A model generated the notes under the pieces. It ran no database searches and was not told the origin of the DNA. It was given only the letters and a program-made list of their open reading frames with translations. From Plumapathes pennacea (lineage: Eukaryota > Cnidaria > Anthozoa > Antipatharia > Myriopathidae): a stretch of DNA of 64,000 nt. Position numbers and translations under genes: made by a program. Shown piece by piece: positions 12,401 through 21,600 of the stretch. How positions within the stretch are numbered: the stretch's first letter is position 1; each line of letters opens with the position of its first letter. The stretch lies in assembly GCA_964036295.1 (NCBI GenBank), contig OZ038465.1, positions 14,995,667 to 15,059,666 of the forward strand. The letters run 5' to 3'.

Positions 12401-15400
12401 TCTGAAGTAAAATCCACATCACTCTCTGAGGGGCCCTTGCTGCTACCAGCACCCACACCCATATATGCTGCTGCTCCTGGTGGTGACTTTTCCACTGGTG
12501 GGGCTGGTGTTGCCCCCTTATTTTGGCTGCCATCAGAATGAAGGGACCCAGATTGGTTTGAGGTTGTCACTATAAAACAAAATAGGAGATTTTCAGTGTC
12601 CAGTGGGTGTTGTTTTCCACTGGCTGAGAAACCAATTAAGCAAAATACTGTTTTACCACTCACTAGTTTTTCGCTCTGATTGGTCCTGGACTCACTTGGC
12701 GAAGTGCCTTGAGACTCCACAACAGTTTGACCATGTGATGACGTAAATTGTGGTAAATAAGACCACTGCAAACCAGTGGCAAACCAGTAAAAAATTTGCT
12801 AAATTTTTTACAGGAACTGGGGTAGATTGGTAAACTTAATCCAAAATAGGCTCAGTCCCTACCCTGTGCATCAGATGTTATCTCACTCTCGGAGGGCTCC
12901 GCGCTGTGTTGCCCCCAGCCCTCCGTCACCCGTGGTTTCACCCCCAGCCCTGGGCAGCCATGCAGTGGGGAGCTTCTGAGAGCAAGATAACCTCTGATAC
13001 CTAGGGTACTCAGTCCCCAGCAATCAACTATGGGCTGAGCCTACTGCTGAGCTGACTCTTGCCAAAAAGCTTAGAAAAGTGTAAACATGTACCATGATCA
13101 GTTTGTTCGCTGGGGCCCTTTGCTTTGTATGCCTTGCTTATTGGGTTACTGTCCTTTGGTCTTGCTCCTTGCTTTTTATAATCACTCAGAGCAGCTTCAC
13201 CCTCACTTGGGCTCTTGGATGCAATTTCTGGATTGCTATTCATGGCAGCTGTCAAAGAGGAAAAGAAACTGTACCATAACCTACATACAGTGCAGGTGTA
13301 TATAAACACTGAGGAAGCCAGAGGGCCAATCAGTCAACAGCTTTTTTTTATCCACAACATTAGTATAGACTCCTTCACAGATTTTAATGCATGATGGGTG
13401 ATCAAGGCAAGAACAAAGAAACATGGTCATGACGCATGTGAGAAGTCTTGGTTTATAGTGAAATCACTCACAATCTAGAACCACTGAAAGCATGCAAATG
13501 ATAATTTGGAGTGCTCTGAAGTTTCACTGATCAGAAAAACAAATGTATAGGCAGTCATTTTCCCTGATTACCCATCATGCATTTAAATCCGTGAAGGGGT
13601 CTATTAGCAAAACTCCAGTCTGCCTTGCAAAAAGGATTTCTTTTGCAAATATTTATCGGCTTGATCTGAAAATCACTGTGCTGAGTTGACATGCATAACT
13701 CTGAGGATTTTGCATTATGGTAAGGGTCTGATATCCATATTTCCATGGCAACAGTACAATTTTACGACAAATAAAATATATAATTCATTGCCCAGTACTA
13801 TGTATATTGATTTTCAGGTTAAATTAATAACTTTTTTGCAGAGCAATCTTTATTAAGAGGTGCCAGCTGGCAACAACAATAAAGCTACAGCGTGTGGGGT
13901 GATTATGAAATAAATACTCTAGATTAAAATACACTAAAAAAAACAGTGATAATAATAATCATTGATAGATAAAGTTTGTTTGGCATTTTACAAGAAATTG
14001 GTCTGACAAGTAATTATCTGGCTTAAGGCCATCTGACAGTTCCACACACCCCTGACTGTACACTAAAAAGTATGTCTCTTTGTAAAAGGGTTAGGGAGAG
14101 CCACGGTGAGCGAGGTTGGCTCTCCACTTGTGGCTTGGATGACCAGGTAAAGTGGTGGTCCCATCACCAGACGTAAAAAAACACAGGGACGTAAAAGAAC
14201 CACCAAGGGCATATCCGAATCTCTGGCAGTGACCCCCCTCAAGTGATTGGAAGGAATGATGAGATCATACATGGACTGAGGGCAGCTGCCTAAGGCGTCT
14301 ATACAAGCTGGAGTCTGATTTCATCTCATAAACACACTTACAACAGACTGTAATGCCTCATGAGACAGTGTGATATGTGCGACATATAAGAACCTTCATT
14401 ATTATTATGAACTAGCAGGACCCCCGTAAAATACGGGGATCGGATTTCTTTTTTCTAACCCTAACATCAAAATCTCTCTGTAGTACATAACCACTCGACT
14501 GTACCACTTGGTGAATTGCCGATCGATTGACATCAAAAGCTCCCCGTTTTTCGAAATTCTTTTCTTTCTTTTCTCCTTTTTGAATTCAATTTCGAGCATC
14601 TCAAACGCAGTTTACTGCGTCAAAGTACAAACGTCCCTGCAGTGCATGTACCACTCCATCATACTCAGCTCGTCGAACCACCAATCATCCGACATCAAAA
14701 TCTTCCCGTTTTTTGAACATGCGGCAGCATCAGCCCCTTATCCAGACACCTGACAGCTGAAATTCTATTTCTACACTAAGACGGAATTCTCACCTTCAGT
14801 ATTCGCGTCCTCGGAAAGGCTGCGGTCGAGAAGATTTCTGGCTTGCTTGTTTGCTTGCTTGATTCAATTCGAATTGACGATATGGTAATTATGACTAACG
14901 ACTACACGAGCATTTGTTGTGTCAGAAATTCAAACACGCATTATCTAATTACCGGTTTAATTTGTTGCATCACAAATCGTAATTATCAATTTGTTACACA
15001 CACACGAGCCGCGGTCAGCGGTTGCTTAGCGTATTATTATATAGAGATTGCATGCACTGAAATTGACTCACCAGATGCTTCTTCAGTGGTAGATCCAGCA
15101 CCTTCACCACCTACATCTGTGACAACATCGTCTGGCAAAGCTCCACTAACTTGAGGCTCCGGCATGCTCTCAGCAGCTGTAGAATGAAGCTCCGACACAC
15201 CCTCTACAGCTTTAGAATGAAGCTCTGGCATGCTCTCAGCAGCTGTAGAATGAAGCTCCGACACACCCTCAACAGATTTAGAATGAAGCTCAGACATGCT
15301 CTCAACAGTTGTAGGTTGCGGCATCTTTTTTTCTACACTCATGTCTGTTTGTTGATGGTGATCTACATCCATGTCAGTCTTTTGAGCATCATCAGTCTTT

Positions 15401-16383
15401 TCTGTAGGTTTGTAATGAGCTTTGATTGGTTCACCTTCCTTCACTAAAATAAAAGGAAGACGTACAAAATACAATCATGTGAAATGCAATATTTTGTATA
15501 GCATAGTAACACCAGTTGCATGACTTTTAGCCTGATTTTTAGTGTCTCAAGTATATCCACATACTTCCACTGACCCCCCCCCCCCCCCCCCCCCCCCCCC
15601 AAGGAAGTTCTTATCACAGCACTCTTAAGAGTAAAGACTGAGATGGGTTACCTGCTGCCTTTCTGGGATGGGGATTATTGTCCTGTGCTGGCCCATCACA
15701 GACTGCATCATAACCTAGAGGAAGATAGGAAATTTGAGAAAACTAATGCCAGAGGAAACCATCTGTCCGGCCACGAAGAAGTGAGTTTCACAAGAAATCC
15801 TGGAAGTACTTGTGTTGCTGTGTTACATACTAGGCTGTCAGACTTATGGCCAAGAATGGGCCTCGGAAAAATATATTTAAACAAGGCCACAAATTAACAC
15901 TGTAGATTTACCAATTATTTCTTTTTTCGATTCTATACTTTGACTACTTCATATGAGAGAAGACGATAGTGCTTCTCAGCGTTCGGTAGAGATTACTTCT
16001 TACTGGTAACACGTTTGTTCTGTTTTCCTAAAATGTATATTTTAGGGATTTTAGACGTGTAAAACATTGTACATACCATTCAAAGACATTTTTTCATCTT
16101 TAGGTGCGTCATATTGTTTACTGAAAACCTGAAAGAGGTGCTGATTCTGGATTACATCTTCTGACAAATCCTGGCGCCCGACTGCATCAAACGCTTTCTT
16201 CAAGTATTCTGGAGTCAGCTTCCGAACTTGTTCCAGCGCGTGGAATAACTCGTGGGGCTGCTTCATCTTCTCACTCAACCCATGTGGAACATCATCCACT
16301 AAAAGATACTTCAGTTCATTAAACTGTTTCTCATTCACATTCTTGGAAAGTTGCAGGACGTACATGCGAAGTTCTATACTCAT
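6477..16383 (-). CDS. Death-effector-domain protein with three ubiquitin-like folds (12 exons, 909 aa)
   Basis: Exons 16383-16077, 15714-15652, 15443-15072, 13248-13093, 12569-12075, 11513-11132, 10698-10159, 9603-9521, 9068-9004, 7005-6872, 6697-6662 and 6573-6477 join in frame (2730 nt including the TGA), every junction with AG/GT and matching phase. Residues 1-75 are a DED (LKYLLVDDV, HELFHALEQ, FDAVGRQDL). Residues 124-220 are acidic and contain SELHS repeats. Residues 300-464 are Ser/Ala-rich with a poly-Ala run. About 422-510 is a beta-rich domain (EYGLVIIENGMQF, GRFLGVWLVES, LLTFYS). About 549-607, 611-680 and 684-755 read as ubiquitin-like folds (for example TCVKEVLVFLQEKL...RLIRKGKKL and GAQLLFNEECLEEDDTMCL). 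Residues 772-800 are Gly/Ser-rich and the tail is Pro/Ser-rich. A death-fold oligomerising adaptor with ubiquitin-like surfaces is the inferred role. The DED exon is nearly identical to that of the peptidase gene at 53867. Intron 9 holds a Mutator-like element. Confidence 0.82.
7598..8774. mobile_element. Mutator-like (Pack-MULE-type) element with captured kinase fragment
   Basis: The element is 1177 bp. Its ends are perfect inverted repeats beginning GGGTGTCTAGAAAACTAAGA, and the similarity continues inwards for about 130 bp (7598-7735 against 8640-8774). It is flanked by a perfect 10-bp direct repeat AATAAAGGAG at 7588-7597 and 8775-8784, the long-TIR and 9-11 bp target-duplication pattern known for Mutator elements. 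The left arm holds an additional partial tandem copy of the TIR (about 7770-7940). The interior contains no transposase but does contain a protein-kinase fragment. It sits in intron 9 of the DED-UBL gene, in which it should be spliced out. Confidence 0.87.
8121..8627 (-). pseudogene. Captured protein-kinase N-lobe fragment inside the Mutator-like element
   Basis: From an ATG at 8627 the minus strand reads a leader, then a glycine-rich loop GRGSFGAVF. A frame change near 8466-8472 follows, after which the next frame continues with VVVIKKL (the VAIK lysine), a helix-C-like stretch ending ARILNSLSDEHIVQL, a hinge-like MILEYLYFD and HGLKFLH just before the place of the catalytic HRD loop. It stops at a GTGAGA splice-donor-like site at 8121, so the captured piece looks like genomic exon DNA, not cDNA. 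The fragment lacks the catalytic loop and DFG motif, so it cannot be an active kinase. The parent looks like a RIPK/tyrosine-kinase-like receptor-adaptor kinase, but the family is uncertain. Confidence 0.75.
9770..10085. repeat. Interspersed repeat also found at 19350-19560 and 44165-44420
   Basis: The stretch with CGATTGCAATCTGCTCACGCAAGC and the following GGCACTTTCTCTCACTGTTGATTGG resembles blocks near 19405-19500 and 44290-44400. No coding content. Confidence 0.5.
12250..12282. repeat. (GCA)n microsatellite encoding poly-Ala
   Basis: A GCAGCAGCAGCAGC tract lies inside exon 5 of the DED-UBL gene and encodes a run of alanines on the minus strand. Length variation between individuals is likely. 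Confidence 0.8.
12858..13008. mobile_element. Hairpin MITE (ACCCTGGGTGCC family)
   Basis: Imperfect inverted ends (TACCCTGTGCATCAGATGTTAT and its complement ending ACCTAGGGTA) enclose a GC-rich centre with the CCCCCAGCCCT motif. The same structure recurs at 51113-51263. It lies in the intron between exons 4 and 5 of the DED-UBL gene. Confidence 0.7.
14412..15049. repeat. Interspersed element with CCCGTAAAATACGGG end
   Basis: It begins with a short palindrome CCCCCGTAAAATACGGGG and ends near GCGTATTATTATATAGAGA. The end motif CCCGTATTTTACGGGG recurs in reverse at 17862-17884. A partial relative with the TCAAAGTACAAAC block and the same TATTATTATATAGA end is at 52370-52666. No intact frame. 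It lies in intron 3 of the DED-UBL gene, ending just short of exon 3. The class is not clear. Confidence 0.55.
15571..15600. repeat. Poly-C tract
   Basis: About 28 C residues in a row within an intron. Its length is probably unreliable in the assembly. Confidence 0.9.
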
Positions 16384-18326
16384 TTTCACTTGAACGCCTT
16401 GGGTACGTATCACTGAATAGACATTTGTTTAACATCTGACACAAGGTCTCCACAAGGCTGTGTGATCCTTTATCTCCTACCCTGCAGGGTGAAGGACAAC
16501 CAAATAATCGACCCCAGTCATGAATGAATTACCGGATTTCACTTCCAAACTGAGTTCCTTCCCAAGTGGGTATTCCCCGTGACGTCACATCTGCGCTGCG
16601 CTTGCGCCATTAATCATTTCCGCCATTAATCACTTCCGCTTCAGTCTCGTACTCAGACCCTCTGTCTGGGTACGAGATTGTTCCGCAGTGCGGTTGCTTA
16701 TAAACTTTATTTAACGTGTGAACATGCACGGAGGGGGGAAAATATTTCCTCTCTCGCGTGTATCGAGTGAACCTTTATCAGCACGTAGACCGAGTTGCAG
16801 TTTATTTTTGTTTTACCTGTTACAATTTGTATACAACAACGTTCCGGTTGAAGAATAAATAAGCGCCCTCTCTCCAATATGACTGAACTGCACCTGTGTG
16901 TACATAAGAGTCAGAAGGAAATGCCAACGTATTTTCCAGGGAATTGGCAAAGTTAGTAAAAATCCACTTTAGGCACAGCAGTTACCAAAATAGTAGCGCA
17001 AAATGTACAATCTTGTAATGTGAAAATAATGCTGGTAATGTTTGCGGTAACTTTCTTTCCTAGTTTTCTAACGATTCGCAAAAAAAAAAAAAAAAAAAAA
17101 TCTGCAAAAGTAGACGATTCACACATGCAATTAAATTCGTCGTATGAATCGAAGCGACTATTTACGTCGTCCAATGGACGAAGTTAATATAAATTAATAC
17201 GTATCACCTAAATTAATACATATCATCTAAATTAATACATATCATCTAAATTAAAATTCCACGCTTGTGCGACCTCTAAACCTAATTCAACTGCCAGACT
17301 TTAGAATCATGCAACTAAAGGTCCTGCTACTCGAGACAATTTTTTTGCAATTTGCAACGTAATGCCTTTGCGAGACAAGTTGCAGAAGAAATTGCATGTG
17401 TAACACCCTTTCTTTGCCGCAACTTGTACCGCAACAGAAGAAATAATTGCGAGACAAGTTGCAGGAAAAGTAAAACAGTCTTTTACTTTTAGTGAAATGT
17501 TTCATAGAAGTTGTAAAGAAAATTGCAAGCGTCTGTCACCCGACGCCAACTTGCAATAGACAGATTTAGCAAAGACAACGCGGCTCACGACGGCGACGTG
17601 ATTCGTCACCATTTGACCGATAAGGACTGGGCCGAGGACGCCGTCACTTTCTGTCGATAAAAGTGATTTAGCAAACATGGGACGGCGGTGAATTTTATTC
17701 TCGAACGCCAGTATATCGTGTTAATTGTGTGGATTGGAATACATGGCAGTAGGATAGGACTCGGGCAACTTGAGCACTTCGAGTGAGGAGTGCGCAACCC
17801 CTTCACTCACAAGTAAGCTGGACAAAACTCAGCACAATGCATGTTAGAAAAAAAAGATTCCCGTATTTTACGGGGTCCAGCTAGTATATTCTATTGTATT
17901 ATCGTAACTTTCGACATGAAAGTAATCCAGTGCTGTATCCTGTGGTGAAGAATCCCATTAAATCTTTTTTTAAATCTCGCGTTCAACTGGGTTGCGCTTG
18001 ATTTGCGTCGTGCTTTCGTCGATCTTCGTCTACAAAGATGGCTGGTGGTCTAAACGCTGTTCGTGATGCTTTAACTATTGCATTCACTGAAAATCTCATA
18101 GACGATGTGGAGTTTGCTGTGCTCTATGATGCGAACAGGTCAAAGCCGAGTTTTCCGTACTGGAAGTTTGATGAATTTGTCTGGAACAACTGTACAACAA
18201 AGCCATGAGTGAAGTGAGGGCAGCTGTGGAGTGGCTGTTTGGGAATATTACAAATTATTTCAACTTTGCTGTCATCAACGTTGCGTTGCAAGTTGCAGGA
18301 GAAAAAAAAGTGTAACAGGATCTTAA
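16384..18326. other. Spacer between the DED-UBL gene and peptidase copy 1, no gene seen
   Basis: 16384-16745 is the upstream flank of the DED-UBL gene and should hold its promoter; I see no diagnostic motif. 16766-17045 is the same sequence as 42756-43030, the 3' flank of the second peptidase copy, so it marks the end of the duplicated peptidase unit. A poly-A run lies at 17080-17100. From 17330 to 17540 there are many TTGCAA-containing repeats in both orientations. No exon supported. Confidence 0.55.
16766..17045. repeat. 3' flank of the duplicated peptidase unit
   Basis: Begins CTTTATCAGCACGTAGA and is closely similar to 42749-43030; part of it (AGCAGTTACCAAAATTGG...) also recurs at 46765-46815. 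This shows that the peptidase copies were duplicated together with their downstream DNA. Confidence 0.8.
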
Positions 18327-18617
18327 AGCCTGGTTTCCATATGATTGTTTCGATCACCGAAATCGTTGGGGCCGCCCAGAGGTTTCCATATGATCCTCTC
18401 AATCGCTCGAGGTGGCTTCCATTACAAATATTTATATCGCCCCGATCGCCGGAATCGTCTGAGACACAACCAGGGCGATCCTTGCGACGGCAATCGCTTC
18501 CACCACCGGAATCGCCTGTAACTGTGTTTCCATATAATCGCCTCAATCGCCCTGATCGTCTCACTAGTTTTGCAGACGATTCAGGCGATCGAAGTGATCA
18601 TATGGAAACCAGGCTTA
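18327..18617. mobile_element. MITE with AAGCCTGGTTTCCATATGAT ends and TTAA target
   Basis: Inverted ends starting AGCCTGGTTTCCATATGAT at both sides, flanked by TTAA, with GATCGCC-rich subrepeats inside. The corresponding position of peptidase copies 2 and 3 (about 43208 and 47995) has no element: GTGTAA(CA/TA)GGAAACAGCCC runs straight through. It therefore inserted into copy 1 after the duplication. Confidence 0.82.
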
Positions 18618-18661
18618 AGACTAAAAACAGCCCAATCAGGAAGAGCAAGACACGCGTAACA

Positions 18662-21600
18662 TCACTGATGGACGTCGGCTTTGAATTCAGTTTTCAATCG
18701 GAGCTTGCGCCCGGTCTTCTCCTCCAGTTTCTTCAGCACCAGCTCCATGGGGCAGGCCAGAGCATAGATTGCACTGAATGTTGTGTCAAAAAAGCAGGCG
18801 AAGAGGAGACCAACCGCCTTGCCCTCAGAGTCAAAAATCACAGCTCCACTATCTCCTGGTGCGGCAAACGACCGTGCATCCGTCGGATTTCCTTTGATAA
18901 GCAAACAATTGTGGCACCAAGCCGCCTGAAGCTCCTGTTCCTGCGAAAGAACAATAAACAGGACTTGGTATCATCGGCACGCTGATCGAGGCGTTTTTTG
19001 AGAACACCGCGGAAATACTCTTTTCGGCCGTGCGGTCACTTTGCTTTTGAGTCAACGGTTATTGCACATAACCGTGGAGTCAAGTTAAATGTAACGCTCG
19101 CAAGTCTTCAAGTCTTAGCCAAGAAACTCAATACTTGGACTTGATACTTAAATACAGTTTAGTTCGTAGTTTAGTTTTAGATTGCAATTTCTTAAATACA
19201 GTTTAGTTCGATGCAATTTCTATAACATAAGTTGTGCACAGGAAAAACCGGGCTTGCACACGATGTGAAAATTTACCTCGAATTATGAGAAGTTAAATAG
19301 CCATGGCGACGAACGCCGACCAACGGAAGTGACGTCAAGAACGTATTTCCGCGATGCCGTTTTAGGGTAATCGTGCCATTGCTTTGGTTTTGCGTTTAGG
19401 AACAAAGGCAACACAAGATTGCGATCTGCTCAGGCAAGCAAGTGGCCATGGCGTTTTCTCGCACTTTTGATTAGTTTCTTTTTCAGAGTAAACTAAACGC
19501 AAATTACTTGGGCTCTGAATGATTGAAAGCTTTTCTGCGCATTAAATAAATTTGGTTTTGGGGTTTGAAAGTATCCGAAACCGCCGTAAAGCTGTGTTTA
19601 CAAAGGTGCGTTTTCGTTTAAAAACGATGCAATTTTACCTCCCGTTTTATAACGATTCCGCTTTTGGGTGTTTTAAGATCGATGCATTTTTATCGCAGTA
19701 TTCGATCGTTTACGTGTACAAACAAGATGTAAAAGCGCATCGAAATCAAATGCAACCTATTTTGACAAGCCTCTGTTGTACTTACTAAGGCCCGGGTTAA
19801 CGCCGTACTTTACATGAGCCGAACTCAATGCAAATGAGCAAAAATCCATTGTTTGAGCTAATTTGCATTGAGTTCGGCTCATGTGAAGTACTACGGTAGA
19901 CTTACAGGTCGATCCCAGCGTCCATGTAAAGCGCGTGAGATACACGTGTTCCGACATTGCCCGACCTCCCCGTGTATTTTATTGTGAAACTTTTCCTCAG
20001 CTTCCAGCCTTTAACTGTAGTTTGTAATCTCTCTGAACAGGTAAGCACGGTGAAGTGGCAAGTCTGACTTTTTTAGGAAACCCCTATTCTATCATTATTT
20101 TTTATTATATAGCCACTTTAACGTGTATAAGCTTTTTATAGTAAGAAGTAGAATATATAACGTACCAGACTTTCATCTGTTTGGACATTCGCCCCAGGTG
20201 ATGTTCCCTTCTGCTCCTCCGTCTCGTAGTACGGTAAACACTTTGCTTCCTTTCTACAACCGATGCACTCACAAAATGTTTTCAAACTTGGCGCGTCCAC
20301 TAGTTGTGCGTTCTTTGTTTTGGCACACGACTCGCAAAGATATTGCGGATGGAAATCATGCATCTGGCACTGTTCTATGTTCCGACAAAAGCAACACAGT
20401 CTTCGGTCAGGCAAACCGGTTTCTGCACCATTCCATGTGATGCTCCTTTCCTCGGCACAAGATTTACAAGTATCATGTCGGAGAGCGTAATGAGGGAAAC
20501 AATCGGCTTCCTTTCCGCATCGGGCGCAGTTTGCAGTCTCAGGCTTACCGTTCACCCCTTGTCCTTCAAAGCAGGATGTACAATAAAATCGAGGCATGGC
20601 GACGTGAAAAATCGACTTGGCAGGCTTGTTGCATCCAAATTTAATGTTACTGTAGTGCTGCCCATGCAGATACATGTCTCGGCTTAAAATGAAGCCTTTA
20701 GTGCTTTCAGTCGTTCTTCCACACTTGCGTACTGCTTCACCACTAACTATCTCGCTCAACTTCAGGCATTCGCTTGGAGGTGTCTTTGGACCAGAGGCGA
20801 GTTGAACAAGTCCATCCCACTGAATCTCCGGCACCTCTAGTTTGGCAATCCCCGCGTCGATGTAAAACGCTTCATCCACTCTATCCATTCCATTGATTTT
20901 CACATTACCTTTAAGCCCATCGGCGTACGTTGCAATTTTTCTGGGCTGCTCTTCGTAAATCTCGAGGAACTCTTCCTTCAGTCTTGACAGCTTTGTCCGC
21001 CGTCCCTCCAGCGGTCCGAGAAGCTCGCTATTTCTCGTGCAAAAATCATTCAGTTCTTTCCACAGTCGCTCTTTGTGCCACTGACCGTAATCGTCTAGCC
21101 CAGTGCTTACTCTCTTTTCCTTCACCTTTTTGAAATCCGTTGCGAATCGTTCTTTGTAATCGTCCAAGATTTTCTCCAATGCTCTGACATTGTCACGTAA
21201 CGACGGCTGAACAATCGACGTATATTCTTTTTCCTGTGTGCCGCGCAGGACATGATAGCAAGAGAGGGCAAATACGTCCCCTCTCACGGCCTCGTCTTCA
21301 ACCAATGCACCCAGGCTTCCAGCTACGTTAACTCCCTCACGACCTGAAACGATAAAACAGGAAATGCTGTAAAAGAGGAAAAAGCTTTAACACGATAAGC
21401 CAAACCTAAAATTACTCGGTCATGAGTGCACATGTGCATAATCAGCTCGCAAAACTTAAAATCGTGAGGCTAAAGCCCCGTGCACATGGGCAAGTTTTGT
21501 ATGACAAGTTTTCTTTGACAATTTTTTTTTTTGCTCGTGTGCATGAGAAAATTTGGCCAAATTTACTATAACAAATGCATTTGCTGAAAAGCTGGCGTGT

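Noticed and set aside
12910-12965. GC-rich stretch considered as a tRNA or SINE head.
   Set aside because: No A/B box pair or cloverleaf could be traced; it is the loop of a hairpin MITE also present at 51113.
14050-14405. Possible SINE (gene-like GGTTAGGGAGAGCC... block with ATTATTATTAT tail).
   Set aside because: No second copy in the window and no clear RNA polymerase III boxes, so the call cannot be supported.
20263-20687. Plus-strand frames over the zinc-finger part of the peptidase genes (also at 44673-45097 and 49470-49962).
   Set aside because: They are antisense shadows of the conserved minus-strand exons, without splice context or domain sense.
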